A stretch of 64,000 nt of DNA from an uncultured Acetatifactor sp. (GTDB lineage: Bacteria > Bacillota > Clostridia > Lachnospirales > Lachnospiraceae): the NCBI GenBank assembly GCA_910578185.1, contig CAJTPN010000010.1:62001-126000 (forward strand). Direction: 5' to 3'. A model generated the notes under the pieces. That model did no database searches. It saw only the letters and a program-made list of their open reading frames with translations, and was not told the DNA's origin. Shown here piece by piece: positions 1 to 7,569 of this stretch. The position numbers and the translations under genes were made by a program. Every line of letters begins with the position of its first letter. The stretch's first letter is position 1.

Positions 1-1
1 C

Positions 2-820
2 GCTGCGATTCTGCCCCATGTGGCGGAGAGTATTCTGACCAAGATGGCGGAAAAGGGCATTGGGGAGCAGGAACTGGCTGGAATCGGTGTCGGCGTACCG
101 GGAGCGGTGGACGAGAGAGGTACGCTGGTGGGCGGTGCGGTCAACATTGGCTGGAAGCCTTTTAACATACCGGAGGCACTTCAAGCATATATTAAGGTAA
201 CGGTAAAGGCAGTGAATGATGCCAATGCGGCTGCATTCGGTGAAATGTGGCAGGGCGGCGGCAAAGGCGCGAACAACCTGGTGGCAGTGACGCTCGGTAC
301 CGGTGTGGGCGGCGGTATCGTGATTGATGGACGTATTGTGACAGGCGCCGTCGGTGCTGCCGGCGAGATCGGACACATTCATCTGGAGGATGGAGAAACG
401 GAAGCCTGTGGCTGTGGAAACAAGGGATGTCTGGAACAATATGCTTCCGCAACGGGAATCGCGCGGCTTGCCAGGAGGAGACTTGCACAGGATGGCGCGC
501 CTAGCATCCTGCGGGAAGGCGAAGTGTCTGCAAAGAGTGTGTTTGATGGGGTGAAAGCCGGGGATAAAATTGCCATCGAAATTGCAACTCAGTTCGGAGC
601 CTACTTGGGAAAGGGGCTGGCGGTGGTTGCGGCGGTGGTGAATCCTGAGATCTTTGTGATCGGCGGAGGCGTGTCAAAAGCCGGGGAGATTCTTTTGTCT
701 TTTGTGAAACCGGCGTTTGCCCAATATGCATTTCCGGCGTGCAGAGAAACGGGATTTGCTCTGGCGGAGTTGGGAAATGACGCGGGGATTTACGGAGCGG
801 CAGGTATTATCCTGCTGTAG
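2..820 (+). CDS. glcK: ROK-family glucokinase, 5' end cut by the window
   Basis: Sugar kinase of the ROK family, most likely phosphorylating glucose with ATP in the cytoplasm at the entry to glycolysis. The frame is open to the left edge, so roughly the first 40 residues, including the first phosphate loop, are missing; the GTG at 20 is internal. Visible are GVGVPGAVD, the catalytic-region VNDANAAAFGE, the glycine-rich GTGVGGG, GEIGH, and the zinc-binding CGCGNKGCLE signature that marks ROK kinases, then GGGVSKAG near the C-terminus. Sugar specificity cannot be read from sequence alone; glucokinase is the commonest assignment for this length and motif set in Clostridia. murB follows after 144 bp. 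Confidence 0.88.
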   Translation, partial: AAILPHVAESILTKMAEKGIGEQELAGIGVGVPGAVDERGTLVGGAVNIGWKPFNIPEALQAYIKVTVKAVNDANAAAFGEMWQGGGKGANNLVAVTLGTGVGGGIVIDGRIVTGAVGAAGEIGHIHLEDGETEACGCGNKGCLEQYASATGIARLARRRLAQDGAPSILREGEVSAKSVFDGVKAGDKIAIEIATQFGAYLGKGLAVVAAVVNPEIFVIGGGVSKAGEILLSFVKPAFAQYAFPACRETGFALAELGNDAGIYGAAGIILL

Positions 821-872
821 GGATAGTCTGTTTGTTGGTTTTATTTGCATGTGTGATCGTATAAACGCTGTG

Positions 873-934
873 CCGCCGAAACCGGAAGCCCTAAACCTGT
901 ATAAGTGTCAAAGAGGTGCAGCCGGATTCGGCGG
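873..934. repeat. Imperfect inverted repeat between glcK and murB
   Basis: CCGCCGAAACCGG at 873-885 can pair with CCGGATTCGGCGG at 922-934 (12 of 13 positions) across a 36-base loop. No T-run follows, so it is not a classical terminator. It may be an RNA structure ahead of murB or a processing site; function unknown. Confidence 0.4.
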
Positions 935-964
935 ATCAATTTATTTTAAAGGGAAGTCAATGCA

Positions 965-1885
965 ATGATTAGTGGAGCAGTAGTTGAGGCATTACAGAAG
1001 TATGTACCCAGAGAAAATATACTCTTGCAGGAGCCAATGGCAGGGCACACTACCTTTCGGATAGGAGGGCCTGCCGATTGCTTTGTGCAGCTTGAGAGTG
1101 AGGAGCAGCTAAAGAAGGTGCAGCGGTACCTGAATCTGGTGGGTGTACCGTTTTTTGTGCTGGGGAATGGCAGCAATCTGCTTGTACATGATCTTGGATA
1201 CCGTGGTGTGATTTTGCAGATCGGCCAGAAAATGAATGGTATCGTGGTGCAGGGAAGCCGTTTGATTGCAAAAGCGGGAGCCACCATGAGTCAGGCGGCC
1301 CATAAGGCGTTGGAACATGGCCTGACAGGATTGGAATTTGCATCTGGCATACCGGGAACCGTGGGTGGAGGTGTGGTGATGAACGCCGGAGCCTACGGAG
1401 GTGAGATGAGCCAGGTGGTGACGCTGGTGACTGTGGTGAACAGTGAGGGCGAAACCATGGAACTGGATAATGACACCATGGAATTCGGATATCGAAACAG
1501 TACCATCAAACATAGTTCTTTTACCGTGACGGAAGTTGCCTTTCAGTTGAAGTCGGCGGACAGAGAAGAGATTAAGAGTAAAATGGAAGATCTTGCAGCC
1601 AGGCGCAGAGAGAAACAGCCGTTGGAATATCCAAGCGCGGGCAGCACTTTTAAGCGTCCGGAAGGGTATTTTGCCGGACAGCTGATCATGGATGCCGGAT
1701 TCAGGGGATTTCAAATTGGGGGCGCCAGAGTCTCCGATAAGCATTGCGGATTTGTTATCAACGTTGGTGATGCAACAGCCAGAGATGTGCGGGAGATTAT
1801 CTCGGAGATTCGGAAGCGGGTAAAGGAAAGATTCCATGTAGATTTGGAACCTGAAGTGGTGTTTTTAGGCTGGGAGGATATATGA
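965..1885 (+). CDS. murB: UDP-N-acetylenolpyruvoylglucosamine reductase
   Basis: FAD-dependent reductase that converts UDP-GlcNAc-enolpyruvate to UDP-MurNAc with NADPH, the second committed step of cytoplasmic peptidoglycan precursor synthesis. The 306-residue protein has the FAD-binding TFRIGGPADC near residue 28, GNGSNLLV, the GIPGTVGGG loop around residue 133, the catalytic-serine stretch PSAGSTFKRP around residue 223 and the terminal glutamate region EPEVVFLGW. Length and motifs fit the shorter type II MurB lacking the E. coli insertion. The start is preceded by AAGGGAAG. Its stop overlaps the start of rapZ by four bases, so the two are translationally coupled, a common arrangement in Clostridia. 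Confidence 0.97.
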   Translation: MISGAVVEALQKYVPRENILLQEPMAGHTTFRIGGPADCFVQLESEEQLKKVQRYLNLVGVPFFVLGNGSNLLVHDLGYRGVILQIGQKMNGIVVQGSRLIAKAGATMSQAAHKALEHGLTGLEFASGIPGTVGGGVVMNAGAYGGEMSQVVTLVTVVNSEGETMELDNDTMEFGYRNSTIKHSSFTVTEVAFQLKSADREEIKSKMEDLAARRREKQPLEYPSAGSTFKRPEGYFAGQLIMDAGFRGFQIGGARVSDKHCGFVINVGDATARDVREIISEIRKRVKERFHVDLEPEVVFLGWEDI

Positions 1886-2745
1886 GATTTGTAGTAGTTA
1901 CGGGAATGAGCGGCGGTGGAAAGAGCACCGCCCTGAAAATGCTTGAGGATGCGGGATTTTACTGTGTGGACAACCTTCCCGTCTCCCTGATCGAAAAATT
2001 TGCGGAACTGATTACCATGCCGGGCAGTGAGGTCAGTAAGGTGGTGCTGGGATTGGATGTGCGTTCCGATCAGTCCTTTGAAGACGCCACCAGGGTTTTG
2101 GAGAATCTGAAACAGAAGGGATACAAGCTTGAGATTCTGTTTATGGATGCGAGAACGGATGTCTTGATCAAGAGATATAAGGAGACCAGGCGCATCCATC
2201 CGCTTGCCCCGGAAGGGCGGCTGGAGGACGGCGTCAAGGCGGAGCGGAAGGTTTTGGAAAATATACGCCGTCATGCGGACTATGTGATTGATACTTCGAA
2301 TTTGCTAACCCGGGAATTAAAAGAAGAACTTGACCGTATTTTTGTGGAGAATGGGGAATATAATAGTCTCATGGTGACGGTTATGTCCTTTGGTTTTAAA
2401 CATGGCATACCGGCGGATGCGGACCTGGTGCTGGATGTGCGTTTCCTGCCAAATCCTTTCTATATAGAAGATTTGAAACATAAGACGGGAAATGACAGGG
2501 AAGTACAGGAGTATGTGATGGGATTTGAGGAAGCTGAAATCTTCATGGAAAAGCTTACGGATCTGATACGGTTTCTCATACCAAATTATGTGAAGGAAGG
2601 AAAGTACAGGCTGGTGATTGCTATTGGCTGTACGGGCGGAAAGCATCGCAGCGTGACACTGGCCAATGAACTGTACAAACGCATGAAGGATAAGGGAAAG
2701 TACGGTATTAAGCTCTATCACAGAGATGTGAGCATACATTCTTAA
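1882..2745 (+). CDS. rapZ: RNase adapter / nucleotide-binding protein RapZ (YvcJ)
   Basis: P-loop protein of the RapZ/YvcJ family. In E. coli RapZ directs RNase E to a small RNA controlling GlmS; in Bacillus YvcJ is a nucleotide-binding protein whose role is less clear. The 287-residue product has Walker A GMSGGGKST at residues 8-16, VLGLDVRS, and the conserved C-terminal IGCTGGKHRSV around residue 249, the sugar-ligand domain. It sits in the Bacillus-like order rapZ-whiA-crh, but the gene normally found between rapZ and whiA (yvcK/glmR) is absent here: the 150 bp gap holds no matching frame. The start overlaps murB as ATGA. Confidence 0.95.
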   Translation: MRFVVVTGMSGGGKSTALKMLEDAGFYCVDNLPVSLIEKFAELITMPGSEVSKVVLGLDVRSDQSFEDATRVLENLKQKGYKLEILFMDARTDVLIKRYKETRRIHPLAPEGRLEDGVKAERKVLENIRRHADYVIDTSNLLTRELKEELDRIFVENGEYNSLMVTVMSFGFKHGIPADADLVLDVRFLPNPFYIEDLKHKTGNDREVQEYVMGFEEAEIFMEKLTDLIRFLIPNYVKEGKYRLVIAIGCTGGKHRSVTLANELYKRMKDKGKYGIKLYHRDVSIHS

Positions 2746-2895
2746 ACAGGACATGACAATGGAAAAGTATTGGCAAAACGGCCTGTGTTTTGGGAGAATG
2801 AGCTGCATGGATTTACAGGTCGCTGCCGGATATTGGAAAAGCGCAAATAAGGAACCCGGCAGCGGCTTATGGCAGGGATTGGGAGTTGGTAGGAT

Positions 2896-3780
2896 ATGTC
2901 GTTTTCAGGTGAAGTCAAGAGGGAACTGGCAAAGCAAATCAGCCCGGCAAGACATTGCCGGATAGCCGAACTGGCTGCAATTTTGAATTTCTGCGGGCAG
3001 TATGGCCGGGATAAAGAAGGCGGTTTTACCATAGGATTTCAGACAGAAAATGAAGCGGTTGTAAGAAAAGGCTTTACATTATTAGAAAAAACCTTTAATA
3101 TAGAAGCTGGTGCCATGTTGAACGAAAATGAAATACAGGGCATATTGAGCAAAATTGGAAATCTGGAGGAACCTGTGAGTCCTCTTTTGATAAAAAATTC
3201 CTGCTGTAAGAGAGCTTTTTTGCGGGGGGCTTTTTTGAGTATCGGCTCCATGAGCGATCCCGCAAAGGGTTATCATTTGGAATTTGACTGCTGTGATGAG
3301 GCCAAAGCCAAACAGCTGCAGGAATTGATAAAAGGGTTTGGCATTGAGGCGAAGATTATACTTCGGAAGAGATATTATGTTGTGTATTTAAAGGAAGGGG
3401 CAGGTATCGTAGATCTGCTGAATGTCTGTGAGGCGCCGGTATCGCTGATGAACCTGGAAAATTTAAGGATTTTGAAGGAGATGCGCAATTCCGTAAACAG
3501 GCGCGTGAACTGTGAGACGGCAAATATTGCCAGAACGGTAAATGCTGCGGCAAGGCAGGTAGAGGATATAGAATATCTGCAAGCTCATTATGGCTTTCAG
3601 AATCTGCCGGATGGACTGCGGCAGATGGCGGAGGTACGACTGGAAAATCCGGACACGCCCTTAAAGGAGCTGGGGGAGTATTTTACTCCCCCCATAGGAA
3701 AGTCAGGGGTAAATCACAGACTGCGCAAATTGAGCGAACTTGCGGAAAAAGTTCGTTTAACACATCCCAAAATCACATGA
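2896..3780 (+). CDS. whiA: Sporulation/division regulator WhiA
   Basis: DNA-binding protein WhiA (YvcL in Bacillus), a homing-endonuclease-like fold joined to a C-terminal helix-turn-helix. In actinomycetes it controls sporulation division; in Firmicutes it affects division and chromosome segregation. The 294-residue protein starts MSFSGEVKRELAK, typical for the family, carries SPLLIKNSCCKRAFLRGAFL (the degenerate LAGLIDADG region, about residues 95-114) and ends with the HTH block LKELGEYFTPPIGKSGVNHR. An in-frame upstream start was not needed: a GG-rich stretch lies just before the ATG. It is followed by a crh-like gene, as in Bacillus. Confidence 0.95.
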   Translation: MSFSGEVKRELAKQISPARHCRIAELAAILNFCGQYGRDKEGGFTIGFQTENEAVVRKGFTLLEKTFNIEAGAMLNENEIQGILSKIGNLEEPVSPLLIKNSCCKRAFLRGAFLSIGSMSDPAKGYHLEFDCCDEAKAKQLQELIKGFGIEAKIILRKRYYVVYLKEGAGIVDLLNVCEAPVSLMNLENLRILKEMRNSVNRRVNCETANIARTVNAAARQVEDIEYLQAHYGFQNLPDGLRQMAEVRLENPDTPLKELGEYFTPPIGKSGVNHRLRKLSELAEKVRLTHPKIT

Positions 3781-3908
3781 CAGACAGGTTTTTTGGTCTG
3801 TGGCATAGCGGAGATAGAGAATTTGACTTGTGAGCATTTGGCGGAGAACGGCAGTTCACCGTTGGCGGGAATAAACGATTGTTTGATGGGTAAGGAGGAG
3901 AAAAAGTT

Positions 3909-4169
3909 ATGACAAAAAAGAATATCTGCGTCAAGCTGCAGAGTGGGGCGGGAGCCAGACCTGTGGCGTTACTTGTTCAGGAGGCCAGCAAATATGACAG
4001 TATTATTTATATTCAGGCCGATGGCAGGAAGGTAAATGCCAAGAGTATCATGGGAATGATGAGTCTGGGACTGCAGACAGGTTTGGAGTTGGAGGTTTCT
4101 GCGGAAGGAGCGGACGAGCAGGAAGCCGTGGAAGGAATTGACTGCTTCTTGAGCGGCAAGGGTGCATGA
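3909..4169 (+). CDS. crh: Crh-like HPr paralogue lacking the PTS histidine
   Basis: An 86-residue HPr-fold protein. Counting from the ATG, the position that is His15 in HPr, phosphorylated by enzyme I, is Gly15 here (SGAGARPV in place of the usual TGLHARPA), while Ser46, the HPr-kinase target, is intact (NAKSIMGMMSLG). It therefore cannot carry phosphate in sugar uptake but can be Ser-phosphorylated, like Bacillus Crh, which has Gln15 and serves as a CcpA corepressor. The whiA-crh neighbourhood supports the call. The start has a strong TAAGGAGGAG. The stop overlaps the next gene by four bases. A true HPr should exist elsewhere in the genome. Confidence 0.88.
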   Translation: MTKKNICVKLQSGAGARPVALLVQEASKYDSIIYIQADGRKVNAKSIMGMMSLGLQTGLELEVSAEGADEQEAVEGIDCFLSGKGA

Positions 4170-5080
4170 TGAGCAAGAAACTGCTTTTTGTATATAATCC
4201 GAAAGCGGGCAAGGCTTTCATCAAGAACAAGCTGGCGGATATTCTGGATATTTTTGCCGGAGCAGGCTATGAGATTACCATAGCGCCCACGCAGAAGGTG
4301 GGGGATGCAAGGGAACTGGTGGCAGGACGGGACGCAGGATATGAACTTGTGGTGTGCAGCGGCGGAGACGGCACATTGGATGAAACGGTGACAGGAATGA
4401 TACAGAGTGGTTTCAGGACGCCCATCGGCTATATTCCCGCAGGCAGTACCAATGACTTTGGCGGGAGTCTGTCCCTGCCTAAGAATATGATTCGAGCGGC
4501 GGAAGTCATCATGGAGGGGCGGGATTTTCCCTGCGATATCGGTTCCTTTAATGACGATATTTTTGTATATATTGCGGCTTTTGGGCTTTTTACCGACGTG
4601 TCTTATGAGACGGGGCAGGATATGAAAAATGTGCTGGGGTATATGGCATATTTGCTGGAGGGTATGAAAAGACTTTCCTCCGTGCATCGTTTTCCCATGA
4701 AGGTGCGCTGGGACGGAAATGAGGTGGAGGACGATTTCATCTTCGGTATGATCACAAATTCCGTTTCAGTGGGGGGCTTTAAAAAAATTACGGGGAAAAA
4801 TGTAAAGCTGGACGACGGTGTTTTTGAAGTAACGCTGATTAAGAGTCCTAAAAATCCGGTGGAGCTGAACAGCATTATGCTGTCTTTATTAAACCGTAAG
4901 ATTGATAAGAATGTAATGTACTGCTTCCGGGCCTCGGAATTGGAACTGGAATCAGGAAAACCTGTGGCATGGACGCTGGACGGAGAAAACGGAGGGATTC
5001 ACAGCAAGGTCACCATCCACAATCTGTGCAGGGAGATAGAGTTTAGGGTGGGGACTCCGCCTGTAAAATCAGAAGAATAA
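4166..5080 (+). CDS. YegS/DagK-family lipid kinase
   Basis: Diacylglycerol-kinase-like enzyme of the YegS/BmrU/DgkB family, which phosphorylates a lipid (often diacylglycerol, returning it to phosphatidate) at the inner face of the membrane. The 304-residue protein has the N-terminal FVYNPKAGK, the nucleotide-binding signature GGDGTLDE at about residues 66-73, IPAGSTNDF, and the C-terminal WTLDGE expected of the family. The exact lipid is not predictable. It begins ATGATG, overlapping the HPr-like gene, and is closed by a terminator at 5098, so it is the last gene of the rapZ-whiA-crh group. Confidence 0.9.
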   Translation: MMSKKLLFVYNPKAGKAFIKNKLADILDIFAGAGYEITIAPTQKVGDARELVAGRDAGYELVVCSGGDGTLDETVTGMIQSGFRTPIGYIPAGSTNDFGGSLSLPKNMIRAAEVIMEGRDFPCDIGSFNDDIFVYIAAFGLFTDVSYETGQDMKNVLGYMAYLLEGMKRLSSVHRFPMKVRWDGNEVEDDFIFGMITNSVSVGGFKKITGKNVKLDDGVFEVTLIKSPKNPVELNSIMLSLLNRKIDKNVMYCFRASELELESGKPVAWTLDGENGGIHSKVTIHNLCREIEFRVGTPPVKSEE

Positions 5081-5097
5081 TGTAGACCGGAGAAGAG

Positions 5098-5128
5098 AGC
5101 AGGAACCTGACAGAGGGACCTGCTTTTT
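5098..5128 (+). terminator. Rho-independent terminator after the lipid kinase
   Basis: AGCAGG at 5098-5103 pairs with CCTGCT at 5119-5124, with an inner CCT/AGG stem, followed by a TTTTT tract. It ends the cell-wall/WhiA/Crh transcript. Confidence 0.8.
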
Positions 5129-5147
5129 GTGTGCTGTATAAATTTGT

Positions 5148-5188
5148 AGAAAGCGCTTGCAATTATAGAATTAATATGATATTATAAT
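5148..5188 (+). promoter_or_regulatory. Promoter of the SPFH gene with overlapping cre-like site
   Basis: TTGCAA at 5157-5162 and TATTAT at 5180-5185 are 17 bp apart and form a sigma-A type promoter. A near-consensus catabolite responsive element, AGAAAGCGCTTGCA at 5148-5161, covers the -35 box; against the cre consensus TGWAARCGYTWNCW only the first base differs. Binding of CcpA with Ser-phosphorylated HPr or Crh there would be expected to repress. Site match is seen; regulation is inferred. Confidence 0.6.
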
Positions 5189-5282
5189 GATATCAAATAA
5201 AGCTCAATATGAAATTGATTTGTTGGAAATAGTGCATTCAGTGCACAAATTGTGGCAAGCAATCAAAAGAGGAGGAAAAGGT

Positions 5283-6317
5283 ATGGAAGAGAAGATTTTA
5301 AGTGGAAAAAAGAATGGTATGAAGATGTTGTTTTTGGTACTGCTGGTTTATGTGCTTGATGTGGTTATGTTCATCTTTTCCGTTAATCATATTGACAAGG
5401 CCACAACACCTTTGCCCGGTATCGGATTGGGGGTGAGCATTTTCATTTTTCTGACGGCATGGATATTCTTCTGCGGTCTGAAAATATTAAAGCCTCAGGA
5501 GGCCCTGGTGCTTACACTGTTTGGAAAGTATGTGGGGACATTGAAGGATCATGGTTTTTATTATGTGAACCCGTTCTGTGAAGGGGTGAATCCCGCGGCG
5601 AAGACCAGGTTGAGCCAGAGTGGGGATGTCTCCGAATCCGGCGGGATGCTGTCAGTGGCCGGTGTGGCAGCAACCACAGGCGTTATGGGTATGGAATCAA
5701 TCAACAAAAAGCTGTCTCTGAAAATTATGACTCTCAATAACAGCCGTCAAAAGATCAACGACTGCCTTGGCAATCCCGTTGAGATCGGCATTGCGGTTAC
5801 CTGGAGGATTGTGGATACAGCGAAAGCGGTTTTCAATGTAAACAATTATAAAGAATTCCTTTCCCTTCAGTGCGACAGTGCTTTGAGAAATGTGGTCAGG
5901 ATATACCCTTACGATGTAGCGCCCAATGTGGATACAACAGGGGACGGCGTGGCAGATGAAGGCAGCCTGCGGGGGTCCAGTGAAGTTGTTGCCGCAAGAA
6001 TTCGCGATGAAATTCAGACAAGGGTTGAGGAAGCGGGAATAGAGATTATTGAAGCAAGGATTACTTATCTGGCATATGCGCCTGAGATTGCGGCAGTGAT
6101 GCTGCAGCGTCAGCAGGCATCCGCCATCATTGACGCCCGGAAGATGATCGTGGAAGGCGCCGTGGGCATGGTGGAAATGGCATTGGATCGTCTGAACAAA
6201 AATGGTGTAGTGGAGTTGGACGAAGAACGTAAGGCAGCCATGGTATCCAACCTGTTGGTAGTTCTGTGCGGGAACAGGGATGCACAGCCTATTGTGAATT
6301 CAGGGAGCCTGTATTAA
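5283..6317 (+). CDS. SPFH/band-7 domain membrane protein
   Basis: Flotillin/stomatin-like protein of 344 residues. Two hydrophobic segments (about residues 13-33 and 46-66) precede a band-7 domain beginning near KPQEALVLTLFGKYVG. The C-terminal part contains the typical RVEEAGIEIIEARITYLAYAP followed by a coiled region with AVMLQRQQASAIIDARKMI. Such proteins form oligomers that organise membrane microdomains or modulate proteases. The ATG at 5283 follows GAGGAGGAAAAG and is preferred over an upstream in-frame ATG at 5187, which lies inside the promoter. It is probably co-transcribed with the small DNA-binding-like gene two bases downstream. Confidence 0.88.
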   Translation: MEEKILSGKKNGMKMLFLVLLVYVLDVVMFIFSVNHIDKATTPLPGIGLGVSIFIFLTAWIFFCGLKILKPQEALVLTLFGKYVGTLKDHGFYYVNPFCEGVNPAAKTRLSQSGDVSESGGMLSVAGVAATTGVMGMESINKKLSLKIMTLNNSRQKINDCLGNPVEIGIAVTWRIVDTAKAVFNVNNYKEFLSLQCDSALRNVVRIYPYDVAPNVDTTGDGVADEGSLRGSSEVVAARIRDEIQTRVEEAGIEIIEARITYLAYAPEIAAVMLQRQQASAIIDARKMIVEGAVGMVEMALDRLNKNGVVELDEERKAAMVSNLLVVLCGNRDAQPIVNSGSLY

Positions 6318-6319
6318 TT

Positions 6320-6517
6320 ATGGCTGACAATAAGAAGCAAATTCCGCTTAGATTGTCCTCCAAGCTGTATGAGGCTATAGCTGCCTGGGCGGAAGATGAT
6401 TTCAGATCCGTAAACGGGCAGATAGAGTATCTGTTGACGGAATGTGTCAGGCAGCGCAAGAAAAACGGGAAATATGTCTCGGATGAGATGGATGTCCCGC
6501 CGGAATTAGATCTGTAA
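6320..6517 (+). CDS. Small Arc/ribbon-helix-helix-like protein
   Basis: A 65-residue protein starting MADNKKQIPLRLSSKLYEAI. The short beta strand (QIPLRLS) followed by two helices (KLYEAIAAWAEDDF and VNGQIEYLLTECVRQRKK) matches the Arc-type ribbon-helix-helix fold with NGQIEYLL as the second helix. In Clostridia this gene is regularly paired with an SPFH gene, as here with a two-base gap. It may be a DNA-binding partner or a structural accessory; the charged tail VSDEMDVPPELDL is not part of the fold. Confidence 0.75.
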   Translation: MADNKKQIPLRLSSKLYEAIAAWAEDDFRSVNGQIEYLLTECVRQRKKNGKYVSDEMDVPPELDL

Positions 6518-6562
6518 GCAATGCGTTCGTTTATCACAATGCCATTTATAACAAGGAGTTGA

Positions 6563-6596
6563 AAGGGGCACCTGCCACAGAGCGGTGTTCCTTTTG
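6563..6596 (+). terminator. Probable terminator after the SPFH pair
   Basis: AAGGGGCACC at 6563-6572 pairs, with two G-T wobbles, with GGTGTTCCTT at 6583-6592, followed by a short T-rich stretch. Confidence 0.6.
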
Positions 6597-6664
6597 TACT
6601 GTAATAATCAGCTTACCATGGAATATTGCAAACCATGTTATAGAAATCTATTTGCTTGTAACCC

Positions 6665-6720
6665 TTGACATAATGTTTTTTTCATGATAGTATATAAATA
6701 CTTCAGCGGTCGAAGTATTT
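6665..6720 (+). promoter_or_regulatory. marR promoter with a 9-7-9 palindromic operator
   Basis: TTGACA at 6665-6670 is 17 bp from TAGTAT at 6688-6693. Immediately downstream lies a perfect palindrome: AAATACTTC (6696-6704), 7-base spacer, GAAGTATTT (6712-6720). Its place over the likely transcription start is that of an autorepressor site. A degenerate copy with the same geometry occurs at 7281-7305 before the ArsA genes. Confidence 0.72.
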
Positions 6721-6745
6721 TCCAGAAACAGTTACAGGAGTTCAT

Positions 6746-7243
6746 ATGAATTTCAGAGAGCAGGGTATCACGGAGGAATTATCCCGTTTTGTCACGGATT
6801 ATGTGGAGGAGATCAAGGATCTGTTGTCTTCCGGCATATGGGAGAATCTATTTTTAAATTGTACCAAAAACGAGGTCTTTGTTTTTTGGCTTTTGTATCG
6901 GAAAAACGAGGCAAATATGACGGAGATCGCAGAATATATTCATGTTCCCCTGAATACGGCCACTGGAATTATCAATCGTATGGAAAAGAGTGGACTTGTG
7001 ATAAGAACGCGTTCCAATGAAGACAAAAGAGTAGTAAATATCGGCTTTAGTGAAAAGGGAAGATCACAGTTTGAAGCATTGATCAGTGAGTTGTGTTATT
7101 ACGGTATGAAGGTTATGGGAACTTTTACCAGAGAAGAAATGGAACTTCTCTACAGAATGACTTCCAGAGTCATAGAAGTGCTGCACCAGGAGCACAGAAA
7201 AGAAGAGGGAACTAAAAAGATTCGGAAAATTACCATCGAGTGA
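6746..7243 (+). CDS. MarR-family transcriptional regulator
   Basis: A 165-residue winged-helix regulator. The DNA-binding core reads EVFVFWLLYRKNEANMTEIAEYIHVPLNTATGIINRMEKSGLVIRTRSNEDKRVV with the recognition helix near NTATGIINRMEKSG and the wing at SNEDKRVV, followed by the C-terminal dimerisation helices. No ligand can be inferred. It lies between two copies of the same palindrome and just upstream of two ArsA-type ATPases in the same direction, so it most likely represses itself and that group. An extended hairpin overlaps its stop codon (TGATAA 7241-7246 with TTATCA 7269-7274, and GGCAGC with GCTGCC), but no T-run follows. Confidence 0.92.
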   Translation: MNFREQGITEELSRFVTDYVEEIKDLLSSGIWENLFLNCTKNEVFVFWLLYRKNEANMTEIAEYIHVPLNTATGIINRMEKSGLVIRTRSNEDKRVVNIGFSEKGRSQFEALISELCYYGMKVMGTFTREEMELLYRMTSRVIEVLHQEHRKEEGTKKIRKITIE

Positions 7244-7280
7244 TAAGTCAGGCAGCGAAAGTGCTGCCTTATCATAAAAC

Positions 7281-7321
7281 AAATACTTCTTTAATCGAAC
7301 TATTCTGATGAAGAAGTATTT
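7281..7321. promoter_or_regulatory. Second MarR-type operator plus an extra half site
   Basis: AAATACTTC (7281-7289), 7 bases, GAACTATTC (7297-7305) repeats the geometry of the marR operator with two mismatches in the right arm; a perfect half site GAAGTATTT follows at 7313-7321. AAATACTTCTT and AAGAAGTATTT also form an 11-bp outer inverted repeat. The 326-bp gap to the first ArsA gene holds nothing else recognised. Confidence 0.6.
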
Positions 7322-7569
7322 GCGGAGGAAGCATGAAAATTTATTTCCAACGGTAACGGCCAAAGAGTTTTTTGCTGTGGGGCTGTGGTTATGAATGTAT
7401 TTCAGGTATGAGATTTCTGTGAATGGGAGTTTCAATGCTCCGGCAGAATGAAACAGAGAAGTGTATTTCTGACAGGTGATTCTGTAGGGAAGTCATAAAA
7501 TCTGAACAGGAAATAACATGCTGGGGAAAGTACAGGGCAATATTTTGTGAAAAAGGAAAGGAAGGCAGG

